Source: Paraburkholderia piptadeniae (GTDB taxonomy: Bacteria > Pseudomonadota > Gammaproteobacteria > Burkholderiales > Burkholderiaceae). Taken from it: 64,000 nt of DNA. A program made the position numbers and the translations under genes. This document shows positions 7,254 through 16,582 of the stretch, in pieces. Position 1 is the stretch's first letter. Each line of letters begins with the position of its first letter. The stretch is taken from the NCBI RefSeq assembly GCF_900007165.1, contig NZ_CYGY02000024.1, forward strand, positions 62,301 through 126,300. Direction: 5' to 3'. The notes beneath the pieces were generated by a model. That model was not told the DNA's origin and did no database searches. It was given only the letters and a program-made list of their open reading frames with translations.

Positions 7254-9266
7254 ATGCTCACCCCGCTGTTCCCGCGCGTTGCGCGTGCGCCGTACGCCGC
7301 GCTTGCCGTCCTTGCATACGCACTCTCGTGTGCGCCGTCCGCAGCTTGCGCGCAGACCGAGGCACAGCCTCAACCGCAGCCCCGAACACAGACCCAGGAC
7401 CACGCGGACCCATCCGCCACGACGACGGATGGATCGGACAGCGGCACCGGGAAGCCTTCCGCAAAACCCTCTGCCGCGACCATCTCGACGGACGCCGGCC
7501 CCGATGCGCCGACGCTCTCGCCGATCGTGGTCACTGCGGAGCGCGGCGCCCAACGTCTCGCCGATGCCATTCCGCAGACCACGCTGTTCGACGCACAGGA
7601 CATCGCCGATACGACCGCGCGCGATCTGCCCGGGCTGCTTCAACTCGCGCCCGGCGCGCAGATCGTGCGCAACGGCGGTCCCGGCTCGACGTCGAGTCTC
7701 TTTCTGCGCGGCGCGTCGGCGACGCAATCGCTCGTGCTGATCGACGGCGTGCGCGTCGATTCGGTGAGCCAGGGCAGCGCGCAGCTCGAACAGATCCCGC
7801 TCGACCAGATCGATCATGTCGAAGTGGTCAACGGCAATGTGTCGGCGCTGTACGGCTCGGGCGCGATCGGCGGCGTCGTGCAGGTGTTCACGAAGGACGG
7901 CGGCAATCATCCGCCGCGCTTTCACTTCGAGGTCGAGTACGGCAGCTATCACACGCAGCGGCAAGCGGCGGGCGTGGACGGCGCGCTCGACAAAGACGGC
8001 AAGACCACCTTCAGCGTCACGCTCGCGCGCGCGAAGACGGATGGCTTCTCGTCGATCGATCCCGCGCTCGCGCCCGTCAATCCGAACGCGAACGGCTACT
8101 TCAACGAGAGCGTGAGCGCGTCGCTGCGTCACAGGTTCAACGACCGATGGGACGTGGGCCTGCGCTATTTCCAGTCGAACGGAAACGACAGCTTCGACAA
8201 TCCGTTCGGCCTGCCCACCGATCTCAACAATCTGCACAGCAAGGTGCAGACGGCGTCCGCGTTCGCGAACGGCAAGCTCACTGACTGGTGGACGACGCAC
8301 TTCATCGCCGCGACCGGCAACGATCGCAGCAACACGGCCCTCAACGGCGACTATCTGTACCGCTACGATTCGGACAACCGTCAGTACACCTGGCAGAACG
8401 ATTTCACGTTTGCGCGCGATCACAAGCTGCTGATCGGCTATGAGCATCTGGACCAGACGCTCGACTCGAACCAGTACACGGCGCCCGACCGTCACGTGAA
8501 CTCGGTGTTCGCGGGCTACTCGGGGCGCCTGGGCAACAACCAGATTCAGGCGAATGTGCGGCGCGACCAGTACTCGGATTTCGGCGGAGCCAACAGTTAC
8601 TATCTGGGCTATGGCTACGACTTCGACGAGCACTGGAAGGCGACTGCAAGCTGGTCCGATGCGTTTCGCGCGCCGAGCTTCAACGACTTGTACTTCCCGT
8701 TCAGCGGCAATCCGCTGATCCAGCCGGAGCGTAGTCATTCCGTCGAGGCGGGCTTGCAGTACGCATCGGATGCGCTGGGCCTGATGAAGCTCACTGCGTT
8801 CGAGACGCGCTATACGAACCTGATCGACTACGTGCAGACGACGCCGGGCATCTACGTTGCAGAGAACGTCGGCCATGCGAAGGTGCAGGGCATCGAAGGA
8901 TCGTGGGCGGGACATGTCGGCAGGACGGATGTGCGCGCGGCCGTGACGTTCCAGAATCCCGTCGATGAAGACACGCATACCGATCTGAACCGGCGCGCGC
9001 GTCACTTCGCGTCGTTCGCCACGAACCGCAATATCGGCAGCTGGCGCGTGGGCGGGGAATGGATTCTGAGCGGCGAGCGCGTCGATGGCGGCACGCCGCT
9101 CGGCGGTTATGGCATTGTGAATCTGTCCGCGCGCTATCGCATCACGAAGGCATGGTATGTCGCTGCGCAGATCCAGAATCTCTTCGACAAGGACTATGAA
9201 CTTGCCTACACGTACAACACGCCGCGACGCAGCGCGTACATCACGCTTGGCTGGCAGCAGCAGTAA
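7254..9266 (+). CDS. btuB: TonB-dependent vitamin B12 receptor
   Basis: An outer-membrane TonB-dependent receptor of 670 residues, assigned to cobalamin uptake. It has a signal peptide (about 1-34), then a TonB box-like PIVVTAERG near residue 90. The plug domain follows (RDLPGLLQLAPGAQIVRNGG, SLFLRGASATQSLVLIDGVR), then a 22-strand barrel ending AYITLGWQQQ. E. coli BtuB has a comparable DTLVVTA box. Its position just behind a B12 riboswitch and ahead of btuC-btuD strongly supports the substrate. A Gln/Pro-rich stretch lies between signal peptide and TonB box. AGGA about 9 bases before the ATG serves as ribosome binding site. Confidence 0.93.
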   Translation: MLTPLFPRVARAPYAALAVLAYALSCAPSAACAQTEAQPQPQPRTQTQDHADPSATTTDGSDSGTGKPSAKPSAATISTDAGPDAPTLSPIVVTAERGAQRLADAIPQTTLFDAQDIADTTARDLPGLLQLAPGAQIVRNGGPGSTSSLFLRGASATQSLVLIDGVRVDSVSQGSAQLEQIPLDQIDHVEVVNGNVSALYGSGAIGGVVQVFTKDGGNHPPRFHFEVEYGSYHTQRQAAGVDGALDKDGKTTFSVTLARAKTDGFSSIDPALAPVNPNANGYFNESVSASLRHRFNDRWDVGLRYFQSNGNDSFDNPFGLPTDLNNLHSKVQTASAFANGKLTDWWTTHFIAATGNDRSNTALNGDYLYRYDSDNRQYTWQNDFTFARDHKLLIGYEHLDQTLDSNQYTAPDRHVNSVFAGYSGRLGNNQIQANVRRDQYSDFGGANSYYLGYGYDFDEHWKATASWSDAFRAPSFNDLYFPFSGNPLIQPERSHSVEAGLQYASDALGLMKLTAFETRYTNLIDYVQTTPGIYVAENVGHAKVQGIEGSWAGHVGRTDVRAAVTFQNPVDEDTHTDLNRRARHFASFATNRNIGSWRVGGEWILSGERVDGGTPLGGYGIVNLSARYRITKAWYVAAQIQNLFDKDYELAYTYNTPRRSAYITLGWQQQ

Positions 9267-9272
9267 CGCGCG

Positions 9273-10322
9273 ATGAGCGGCGCCGTGCAACGTCAACCCC
9301 TTCATGTCGCGCGAAGCATGAGTGCGAAGCGCGCGCTCGCGATCTGGGCCACGCTCGGCGTTGCCGCGCTCGTCGTGTTCGTGGCGTCGCTCGCATTGGG
9401 CAGCGTCAGCGTCGCACCGCTGCGCGTGTTCGCTGCGTTGCTGCCGTCGCACGACGCAGCCGGCGATCTGGCTGTCGAGATCGTTCGCACGCTGCGGCTG
9501 CCGCGCGCGCTCGCGGGCTTCGGATGCGGCGCGCTGCTCGCGCTCGCGGGCGCGTTGCTACAGGTGCTGTTGCGCAATCCGCTCGCCGAGCCGTATGTGC
9601 TCGGCGTGTCGGGCGGCGCGGCGAGCTTCGCGCTCGTCACGATGATCGCGGGTTGCGCGTGGTGGATCGTCGATGTGTCTGCATTCGCGGGTGCGTTCGC
9701 GTCGATCCTGCTCGTGCTCGGACTCGCGCGCGGCGCGTTGTGGCGCGGCGAGCCACAGGACGCGTCGCCGCGTCTTCTGCTGACGGGCGCCGTGATCGCA
9801 GCGGGGTGGGGCGCCGTCATCACGCTGCTGCTGACCGTCGCACCCGACAATCGTTTGCGCGGCATGCTGTTCTGGCTCACCGGCGATCTGAACGGCGGCG
9901 GTATGCCGTGGCTCGCGCTTGCCGCGTTGTGCGTGGCGTTGATCGCAATCGTGCCCGCCGCGCCGCAACTCAATGTGCTGCTGCGCGGCGACGCAGCGGC
10001 GCAGGCGCTCGGCGTGCCTGTGATGCGCGCGCGGCTGCGCGTGTATCTCGTCGCATCGCTGGCTGCCGCGGCGGCCGTGACGACGGGCGGCACGATCGGC
10101 TTCGTCGGACTCGTCGTGCCGCACATGCTGCGTCTCGCGTTCGGCAACGATCAGCGGATGCTGCTGCCCGCGGCCGCGCTCGGCGGCGGCGTCGCCGTGA
10201 TGGGCGCCGATCTGGTCGCGCGCATCGTGATCGCACCCGCGCAGTTGCCTGTCGGCGTGATCACGGCATTGACGGGCGTGCCTGTGTTTCTGTGGATGCT
10301 GCTGCGGCGGAGGCGCGCATGA
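9273..10322 (+). CDS. btuC: B12 ABC transporter permease
   Basis: A FecCD/BtuC-family inner-membrane permease, 349 residues, with about ten hydrophobic helices. Landmarks are the family segments RLPRALAGFGCGALLALAGA, NPLAEPYVLGVSGGA and the cytoplasmic coupling-helix region GTIGFVGLVVPHMLRL. It lies 6 bases after btuB and overlaps btuD by ATGA, so the three genes form one unit. An alternative start at 9318 would shorten it by 15 residues; neither has a clear ribosome binding site. It works with BtuD and the periplasmic BtuF encoded nearby on the other strand. Confidence 0.93.
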   Translation: MSGAVQRQPLHVARSMSAKRALAIWATLGVAALVVFVASLALGSVSVAPLRVFAALLPSHDAAGDLAVEIVRTLRLPRALAGFGCGALLALAGALLQVLLRNPLAEPYVLGVSGGAASFALVTMIAGCAWWIVDVSAFAGAFASILLVLGLARGALWRGEPQDASPRLLLTGAVIAAGWGAVITLLLTVAPDNRLRGMLFWLTGDLNGGGMPWLALAALCVALIAIVPAAPQLNVLLRGDAAAQALGVPVMRARLRVYLVASLAAAAAVTTGGTIGFVGLVVPHMLRLAFGNDQRMLLPAAALGGGVAVMGADLVARIVIAPAQLPVGVITALTGVPVFLWMLLRRRRA

Positions 10323-11137
10323 ATGCACGCGCCGCGATCGAGTACACGTTGCACGCCGACGGGCTGACGTTGCGTGCAGGCTTGCGCACGCTGCTCGACG
10401 ATTTCACGCAAACGTTCCATCCCGGCGAGGTCTGGTGCATCGCCGGGCCGAACGGCGCGGGCAAGACCACGTTGATCTCGACGCTCGCGGGCCTGCTGCA
10501 TCCGGCAAAAGGTCATGTCGAACTCGACGGCAGGCGCGTGAACGAATGGCCGCTTGCGCGGCTCGCGCAGCGTCGCGCGCTGATGCCGCAAGCGTCGCAC
10601 GATGCGTTTAGCGCGAGCGTGCTCGATATCGTGCTGCTGAACCGCTTTCCGCATCTGGCCGGGTGGGGCTGGGAGCGCGACGAAGATCGCGCGGCTGCGC
10701 ATGACGCGCTCGATACGCTCGGTCTCGCGGATTTCGCTTCGCGCGATGTGCTGTCGTTGTCGGGCGGCGAGCGCCAGCGCGTCGCGCTCGCGGCCGTGCT
10801 GTGCCAGGACGCGCCGTTGCTGCTGCTCGACGAGCCGCTCGCGCATCTGGACCTGCATCATCAGATCGATTGCCTCGAAGCGTTGAACACATGGACGCGC
10901 GGGGCGGGGCGTACAGTGATGTTCTCGTGCCACGATCTGAATCTCGCGCGGCGTTTCGCGACGCATGCGCTGCTGCTCGAAGGCAATGGCGTCGCGCATG
11001 CGGGACCCGTGCGCGATGTGTTGACACCATCGCTCGCGAGCCGCGCATTCGGCTATCCGCTCGTGCTGATCCGCGACGGCGACGACGAAGCGCTGATTCC
11101 GGCAACGCGTCCATTGGCTCGCACCGACCCTGCATGA
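10319..11137 (+). CDS. btuD: B12 ABC transporter ATP-binding protein
   Basis: The ATPase subunit of the cobalamin importer, 272 residues. It shows Walker A GPNGAGKTT, the Q-loop region ALMPQASHDAF, the ABC signature LSGGERQRV and Walker B LLLLDEPLAHLD, then the H-loop SCHDLN. The start ATG overlaps the btuC stop (ATGA), indicating coupled translation. FecE/BtuD-type ATPases for siderophores look similar; the riboswitch and the cob neighbours make cobalamin the likely substrate. Confidence 0.93.
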   Translation: MNARAAIEYTLHADGLTLRAGLRTLLDDFTQTFHPGEVWCIAGPNGAGKTTLISTLAGLLHPAKGHVELDGRRVNEWPLARLAQRRALMPQASHDAFSASVLDIVLLNRFPHLAGWGWERDEDRAAAHDALDTLGLADFASRDVLSLSGGERQRVALAAVLCQDAPLLLLDEPLAHLDLHHQIDCLEALNTWTRGAGRTVMFSCHDLNLARRFATHALLLEGNGVAHAGPVRDVLTPSLASRAFGYPLVLIRDGDDEALIPATRPLARTDPA

Positions 11138-11189
11138 ACCGCGCTTTTTACGCAGATACCTTATGCAGACACATTACGCAGATACGAAC

Positions 11190-12260
11190 ATGACCACTTC
11201 GCCCTCACTGCACGCTTTGTCAGCCTTGCCCATTGTCGAGCCGCTCGAACAGACGCTGCGCGCCGGACTGCAACGCATCATCGATCTGAAGACCAAGCCG
11301 CCTGGCAGCCTCGGCCAGCTCGAAGCACTCGCGTTGCAGATGGGCATGATCCAGCGCACGACACAGCCCGCGATCGTGCGTCCCGCAATGATCGTCTTCG
11401 CCGGCGATCACGGCATCGCGAACGCGGGCGTAAGTCCTTATCCGCAAGCCGTGACGGCACAGATGGTGCTGAACTTTCTCGCGGGCGGCGCGGCGATCAA
11501 CGCGTTCAGCCGCGTCGCTGGCCTCGAGCTCGAAGTCGTGAACGCGGGCGTCGCGTACGACTTCGCGCCGCACGAAAAACTCGTCGACATACCCGTCGGC
11601 AAGGGCACGCGCAACTTCGCGCAAGAACCGGCGATGACGCGCGACGAAGCGCTCGCCGCAATGCGCGCGGGCGCGGAGCGCGTGCGTCATCACGCAGCGC
11701 TCGGCACCAACGTGATCGGCTTCGGCGAGATGGGCATCGCGAACACGTCGTCGGCTGCATGTTTGATGAGCAGGCTGTGCGGCATCGCCATCGACGAATG
11801 CGTCGGGCGCGGCACAGGCCTCGACGACGCCGGCCTCGCGAAGAAGCGCAATGTGCTGGCGGCGGCGCTCGCGCATCACGCGGCGCCCGACGATCCGCTC
11901 GATGTGCTCGCGACGTTCGGCGGCTTCGAGATCGCGATGATGGCGGGCGCGTATCTCGCGGCGGCGCAAGCGCGCATGACGATCGTCGTCGACGGTTTCA
12001 TCGCGTCATCGGCGCTGCTGGTCGCCGATGCAATCGCGCCCGCCGTGCGCGACTACTGCGTGTTCGCGCATGCATCGAACGAGGCGGGGCACCGGCGCAT
12101 GCTCGATCACTTCGGCGCCGCGCCGCTGCTCGCACTCGATCTGCGTCTTGGCGAAGGCACGGGCGCGGCGCTGGCGATGCCGCTGCTGCGCGCGGCCGTC
12201 GCGTTCATCAACGAGATGGCGAGCTTCGAATCGGCCGGCGTCGCGCAGCGCGACGCGTGA
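11190..12260 (+). CDS. cobT: Nicotinate-nucleotide--dimethylbenzimidazole phosphoribosyltransferase
   Basis: CobT makes alpha-ribazole 5'-phosphate from nicotinate mononucleotide and 5,6-dimethylbenzimidazole, activating the lower ligand of B12. The product is 356 residues from the ATG at 11190 (an ATG at 11163 is also in frame; no strong ribosome binding site at either). Diagnostic segments are KTKPPGSLGQLE, FAGDHGIANAGVSPYPQAVT, the glycine-rich GEMGIANTSSAA and the catalytic glutamate region LRLGEGTGAALA near the C-terminus. It is in the riboswitch-led operon between btuD and cobS. Confidence 0.96.
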   Translation: MTTSPSLHALSALPIVEPLEQTLRAGLQRIIDLKTKPPGSLGQLEALALQMGMIQRTTQPAIVRPAMIVFAGDHGIANAGVSPYPQAVTAQMVLNFLAGGAAINAFSRVAGLELEVVNAGVAYDFAPHEKLVDIPVGKGTRNFAQEPAMTRDEALAAMRAGAERVRHHAALGTNVIGFGEMGIANTSSAACLMSRLCGIAIDECVGRGTGLDDAGLAKKRNVLAAALAHHAAPDDPLDVLATFGGFEIAMMAGAYLAAAQARMTIVVDGFIASSALLVADAIAPAVRDYCVFAHASNEAGHRRMLDHFGAAPLLALDLRLGEGTGAALAMPLLRAAVAFINEMASFESAGVAQRDA

Positions 12261-12345
12261 TGCCACTCGCGCGCACGAACAAGGGACGTCTGAATGAACC
12301 GTGCAGAGCGAACCGTGAAGAACGAACCGCGAGCGACGACCAGCG

Positions 12346-13095
12346 ATGAATGAACTGCGCTATTTCTTCACGGCGCTCGGCTACTTCACGCGCGTGCCCG
12401 TGCCGCGCTGGGTCGGCTATGAGCCGCATTATCTGAACGCGGCGGCGCGCTACTTTCCGCTCGTCGGCGCATTGGTCGGCGCGGCGGGCGCGGTCGTGTA
12501 CATGGCTGCACTGCGCATCTTTCCGGCGAGCGTGGCCGTGCTGCTTTCGATGGCGACGACGCTGCTCGTCACGGGCGCATTCCACGAAGACGGACTGGCC
12601 GATTGCGTCGATGCGTTCGGCGGCGCTTATACGCGTGAAGATACGCTGCTCATCATGCACGACTCGCGCATCGGCGCATTCGGCGCGATTGCACTGATGA
12701 TCGCGCTCGCGCTGAAGTGGCAAACGCTCGCGTCTTTGCCGCCGCTGCGTGCGGCGTGGCTGATGATCGCAGCGCACGCGGCAAGCCGCGCATGCGCGAT
12801 CAGCTATCTCGTCACGCTCGATTACGTGCGCGCGGAAGGCAAGGCCAAGCCCGTCGCGCAGCGCATGTCCCGCAATGCGTTTGGCTGCGCTATCGTACTG
12901 GGTATGCCGTGGCTCTTCTGGCCGCAATGGCGGGCCGGTTGCATCACGCTGCTCGTGCTGGTCGTGTTGCGTATTGCATTGAGCCGCTATTTCGTCAGGC
13001 GCATCGGCGGATATACGGGTGACTGTCTGGGCTTCGCCCAGCAGGTCTTCGAACTGGCCATTTATCTGGTAGGGCTCGCATGGATATCGTTCTGA
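12346..13095 (+). CDS. cobS: Adenosylcobinamide-GDP ribazoletransferase (cobalamin synthase)
   Basis: An inner-membrane enzyme that joins adenosylcobinamide-GDP to alpha-ribazole (or its phosphate), the last assembly step of the nucleotide loop. The 249-residue polytopic protein carries the family hallmarks FFTALGYFTRVPVP at the N-terminus and the acidic active-site motif HEDGLADCVDAFGG followed by MHDSRIGAFG. It overlaps the next gene, cobC, by 16 bases. There are 85 bases between cobT and this start. Confidence 0.96.
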   Translation: MNELRYFFTALGYFTRVPVPRWVGYEPHYLNAAARYFPLVGALVGAAGAVVYMAALRIFPASVAVLLSMATTLLVTGAFHEDGLADCVDAFGGAYTREDTLLIMHDSRIGAFGAIALMIALALKWQTLASLPPLRAAWLMIAAHAASRACAISYLVTLDYVRAEGKAKPVAQRMSRNAFGCAIVLGMPWLFWPQWRAGCITLLVLVVLRIALSRYFVRRIGGYTGDCLGFAQQVFELAIYLVGLAWISF

Positions 13096-13670
13096 TCCGT
13101 CACCCGGCTGTCGACGTCGAAGAAGGCATCTGCTATGGCCAGAGCGACGTGGCGCTCGCCGATGCGCCGGAAGCATCGGCGGCCGCGCTGGCCGTGCGTC
13201 TCGCGACCTTGCAGGTGCCCGCGCCGCGTGTGCTGCTCTCGAGTCCGCTCACGCGCTGCGCGTCGGTGGCCGCCGCGCTCGCTGCGAACTTCGGCTGCGC
13301 ATATAGCTGCGACGACAGCCTGAAGGAAATGGACTTCGGCGCGTGGGAGCTGCAGCGCTGGAACGATATCGATCGCGCGTTGATCGACGCATGGGCGAAC
13401 GACTTCGAAGGCGCGCGTGCGCATGGCGGCGAAAGCGTCGAGCAGTTCGTGAGCCGCGTGCGCGCATGGTTCGACGCGCTCCAGCAGACGCGCGAACTGT
13501 CGCCTGCCTATGTCGTCACGCATGCGGGCGTGATGCGCGTGATCGCGGCGACGGTGCTCGGCTTGTCCGTCGAGCGCTGCCTGAAGTGGTCGCTCGACAT
13601 GTCGGGCTGCGTCTGGTTGCGCCGCGACGACGTCACGCACGACTGGTCGATGGTGCGCTGGAACGCGTGA
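13080..13670 (+). CDS. cobC: Alpha-ribazole phosphatase (histidine phosphatase family)
   Basis: A 196-residue member of the histidine phosphatase superfamily. The N-terminal LIRHPAV carries the phospho-accepting His (RHP in place of the usual RHG). The second catalytic His is in VVTHAGVMRV, and LSSPLTRC and EMDFGAWE fit the family. In B12 synthesis CobC removes phosphate from alpha-ribazole-5'-phosphate or from cobalamin-5'-phosphate. The cobS overlap and position at the end of the cob operon support this role over a general phosphoglycerate mutase-like one. Confidence 0.88.
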   Translation: MDIVLIRHPAVDVEEGICYGQSDVALADAPEASAAALAVRLATLQVPAPRVLLSSPLTRCASVAAALAANFGCAYSCDDSLKEMDFGAWELQRWNDIDRALIDAWANDFEGARAHGGESVEQFVSRVRAWFDALQQTRELSPAYVVTHAGVMRVIAATVLGLSVERCLKWSLDMSGCVWLRRDDVTHDWSMVRWNA

Positions 13671-13703
13671 CGTTCTGAGACAAGTTCTGCTTCAACTGCT
13701 GCT

Positions 13704-14630
13704 TCAACGATTCGGCCGGCGCGAGCGTGCTATATCGAGGTCCTTGCACAGTTGCGCCGCGCCTTGCGCGAGACGCGGCGCGGGGCGGTTGATCAGATCG
13801 CCGTCGATTGCAAAGAGGTTGTTGCGCGCGACGGCCTTCATGCCCGGCCATGCCTTCCATCTGTCGAGCGAAGGCAGCGGCCGGTCGGGTTTCGTCGCGC
13901 CCGGCGCGGCCGTGACGATAGCCTCGGGATTCGCGGCCAGCACGGCTTCCGTCGAGACCGTCGGCACCAGCGGTTCCAGCTTCGCGAATACATTGCGGCC
14001 GCCGCATAGCGCGATCACGTCGCTGATCATGTGCTCGCCGTTGAGCGTCATCAGCGGCTCGTCCCATACCTGATAGAACACGCTGACACTCGGCTGCGTC
14101 GAGTAGCGTGCGCGCAGGCTCGCGATGTCGTCGCGCCAGGCTCGCGCTGCCGCATCGGCGGCTTGCGATGTGCCGAGCAACTGGCCGAGCTTCGTCAGCG
14201 TGACAGCGATGTCGTCGAGATGATGCGGCTCGCTGAAATAGAGCGGGATATGCATTTCGCGCAAGCGATCGATCTGACGCTGCGCATTGCCATGACGCCA
14301 CACGACGATCAGATCGGGCTTCAATGCGACGATGCGTTCGAGGTCGAGCGATTTGTTGTCGCCGACGCGCGGCAACTGTTTTGCTTCGGGCGGATAGTCG
14401 CTATAGCTCACCGCACCGACGAGCTTTGCGCCGCCGCCCGCTGCGTAGATCATTTCAGTCACATGCGGCGCGAGGCTGATCACGCGTTGCGCGGGTTGCG
14501 CGAGCGTGACGGGCGTGCTGGTGTCGTCAGTGACGGTTATCGGGGTGCTTGCGTTCGCGTTCGCATATAGCAGCATTGAAGCGAGCATGAGCGCTGCGCT
14601 CAGTGCGCGGAATCGTCGGGCTGGTTGCAT
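13704..14630 (-). CDS. btuF: Periplasmic cobalamin-binding protein
   Basis: The substrate-binding component of the BtuCDF importer, 308 residues from ATG 14630. The longer frame upstream overlaps cobD and has no signal peptide at its start. A signal peptide (MQPARRFRALSAALML onward, ending near ANA) is followed by a class III binding-protein fold. Typical segments are RVISLAPHVTEMIYAAG and LKPDLIVVWRHGN. It starts 5 bases after the cobD stop, so it belongs to the cobU-cbiB-cobD-btuF operon and is transcribed opposite to btuC-btuD. Confidence 0.9.
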   Translation of the reverse strand: MQPARRFRALSAALMLASMLLYANANASTPITVTDDTSTPVTLAQPAQRVISLAPHVTEMIYAAGGGAKLVGAVSYSDYPPEAKQLPRVGDNKSLDLERIVALKPDLIVVWRHGNAQRQIDRLREMHIPLYFSEPHHLDDIAVTLTKLGQLLGTSQAADAAARAWRDDIASLRARYSTQPSVSVFYQVWDEPLMTLNGEHMISDVIALCGGRNVFAKLEPLVPTVSTEAVLAANPEAIVTAAPGATKPDRPLPSLDRWKAWPGMKAVARNNLFAIDGDLINRPAPRLAQGAAQLCKDLDIARSRRPNR

Positions 14631-14635
14631 CGTTT

Positions 14636-15637
14636 TTATAGCGCCGCCATGCTCGTCCGAAGGCTCTCTTCGAAGCGCAGCCATTGCGCTTCCGTTGCGG
14701 GCAATCCAAAGCGCACGCTCGCGGGCTCGCGGAAGAATCGCGTCCATACGCCTTCTTGAGCGAGCGCATGATGAAGTTGCTCACCGCGCGGGTCTGCGAT
14801 CCATGCAAAGAGCGGTGTCGCATGCACGTCGAACCCGTGTGCGTCGAGAAGCGCAACGAGACGCGCGCTGTCTTGCGCGAGCCGCTTACGCATCGCGTGC
14901 TGCCACGCCGTATCGGCGAACGCGGCGCTCACGGCGTGACGCGCAGGACCGCTGACGGTCCACGCGCCCAACATATCGTCGAGCGATTCGAGCAGGCGAG
15001 GGCAGCCGAGCACGAAGCCCGCGCGCACGCCGGCAAGACCGAAGAACTTGCCCGGCGAGCGCAGCACGACAAGTCCTTCGCGATCGGTGCAAGCAGCAAG
15101 CGACTGCGCAGGCATCGAATCGGCAAACGCTTCATCGACGATCAGCGTGCCGCCGCGTGCGCGCAACGCTTCATGCCATTGCAGCAGCAATGAGGCGCTC
15201 AGATGCTCGGCTGTCGGGTTGTTCGGATTCACGACGACGGCATGCTTGAGGTCATCGGGCAACGTCGAACGCGCGACGTCGAGCGTCGTCACGCGATGTC
15301 CTGCCCGCGCAAACGCGGGCGCGTATTCGCCGTACGTCAACGGCGCAATGCCGACGCTGCCGCGCTCGAGCACGAGCGGCAGCATGCGGATGGCCGCCTG
15401 GCTTCCCGCGACGGGCAGCACATGCGATGCGTCGGGCGCGCCGTAGTACCGCGCCGCGCGTTCCGCGAAACTGTCGCCGCTATCGGGCAGACGCCGCCAT
15501 GCATCGGCGGGAACGGGCGGCACCGGGTAGCCGTGCGGATTGATACCCGTCGACAGATCGAGCCAGGCGTCGTAGGCAATGTCGTAACGGCGCGCCGCTT
15601 CGTGCAGGTTGCCGCCGTGCTGAACGGATCGCGTCAT
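14636..15637 (-). CDS. cobD: Threonine-phosphate decarboxylase
   Basis: A PLP enzyme of aminotransferase fold class I that decarboxylates L-threonine-O-3-phosphate to (R)-1-amino-2-propanol phosphate, the linker of the B12 nucleotide loop. The product is 333 residues. Landmarks are HGGNLHEAARRY and LDLSTGINPHGYP at the N-terminus, VVNPNNPTA (substrate/PLP contact), IVDEAF (PLP aspartate) and RSPGKFFGLAGVRAGF with the Schiff-base lysine. It is separated from cbiB by 3 bases and from btuF by 5. The name follows Salmonella; in Pseudomonas literature this gene is cobC. Confidence 0.93.
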   Translation of the reverse strand: MTRSVQHGGNLHEAARRYDIAYDAWLDLSTGINPHGYPVPPVPADAWRRLPDSGDSFAERAARYYGAPDASHVLPVAGSQAAIRMLPLVLERGSVGIAPLTYGEYAPAFARAGHRVTTLDVARSTLPDDLKHAVVVNPNNPTAEHLSASLLLQWHEALRARGGTLIVDEAFADSMPAQSLAACTDREGLVVLRSPGKFFGLAGVRAGFVLGCPRLLESLDDMLGAWTVSGPARHAVSAAFADTAWQHAMRKRLAQDSARLVALLDAHGFDVHATPLFAWIADPRGEQLHHALAQEGVWTRFFREPASVRFGLPATEAQWLRFEESLRTSMAAL

Positions 15638-15640
15638 CGT

Positions 15641-16582
15641 CTAGCCCTGAAACGGCACGCTCAGCAACGCGAGCGCGATGAATACCGCGAGCCACAGAAT
15701 GACGGTCCGCTCGACCAGCATCAGCGCCGCCTCGACATGCCGCGCGCTCGCCGCGTGGCCCGCGCCGAGCATGGGACGCTGTTCTATCACGCCGTGATAC
15801 ACAGCCGCGCCGCCCAGCAGCACGTTGAGGCTGCCCGCGCCGGAGGCCATCACGGGCCCCGCGTTCGGACTGTCCCAGCGCGGCGCCTGTTCGCGCCAGC
15901 ATTGCAGCGCGGTGCGCGTGTCGCCGAGCAACGCGTAACTGAATGCGGTGAGGCGCGCGGGTAGCCAGTTCAGCACATCGTCGAAACGCGCGGCCGCCCA
16001 GCCGAAGCGCAGATAGCGCGGCGTCCGATAACCCCACATCGCGTCGAGCGTGTTCGCGAGACGGAACGCGAGCGCGCCCGGTCCGCCGAAAATCGCGAAC
16101 CAGAAGAGCGCGCCGAAGATCGCGTCGTTGCCGTTTTCCAGCGCCGATTCGACGGCAGCGCGCGACAGCGCGCCTTCGTCCGCGTGCGACGTTTCACGCG
16201 AGACGATGCGCGACGTCAGCACGCGCGCCTGCGCGAGATCGCGGCTCGCGAGCGCGCGGCCGATGGGCGCGATGTGATCGTGCAGGCTGCGCGCGCCGAG
16301 CGCGAAATAAAGCAGCGCGACGTGCAGCGCGCACGCCAACACGAACGGCAGCGCCAGCGCGAGCCACGTCGCGACGAGAACGGGCGGCACGACGGCCAGC
16401 AGCCACGCGAGAATGCCGAGCAGCCGGCCGCACCGCCCCGTGTTGAGCGCGGCTTCGAGTCTTGCCGCGAGCTTGCCGAAGCCGACGAGCGGATGCGCGC
16501 GGCTCGGTTCGCCGCACCATCGGTCGATGGCCACGGATGCCGTCGCCAGCGTCGCGACGAGAGGCAATGACAGCAGCATCAT
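15641..16582 (-). CDS. cbiB: Adenosylcobinamide-phosphate synthase
   Basis: A polytopic inner-membrane enzyme of 313 residues that attaches aminopropanol phosphate to adenosylcobyric acid. Its start ATG overlaps the cobU stop (ATGA). Family markers are IDRWCGEPSRAHPLVGFGKL near the N-terminus, SRIVSRETSHADEGALSRAA, and the membrane-proximal AFRLANTLDAMWGYRT. The longer upstream open frame runs antiparallel to nothing but lies inside cobU in another phase, so it is not part of this gene. Called cobD in some genomes. Confidence 0.93.
   Translation of the reverse strand: MMLLSLPLVATLATASVAIDRWCGEPSRAHPLVGFGKLAARLEAALNTGRCGRLLGILAWLLAVVPPVLVATWLALALPFVLACALHVALLYFALGARSLHDHIAPIGRALASRDLAQARVLTSRIVSRETSHADEGALSRAAVESALENGNDAIFGALFWFAIFGGPGALAFRLANTLDAMWGYRTPRYLRFGWAAARFDDVLNWLPARLTAFSYALLGDTRTALQCWREQAPRWDSPNAGPVMASGAGSLNVLLGGAAVYHGVIEQRPMLGAGHAASARHVEAALMLVERTVILWLAVFIALALLSVPFQG

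Noticed and set aside
6902..8284. Plus-strand frame of 460 codons over the riboswitch and the start of btuB
   Set aside because: Starts inside the promoter and riboswitch and continues in a wrong frame of btuB; Arg-rich nonsense composition.
7155..9452. Open frame of 765 codons antisense to btuB
   Set aside because: Same GC-bias artefact; composition is almost only Arg, Ala, Val, Glu and His, and it overlaps the riboswitch and a clear receptor gene.
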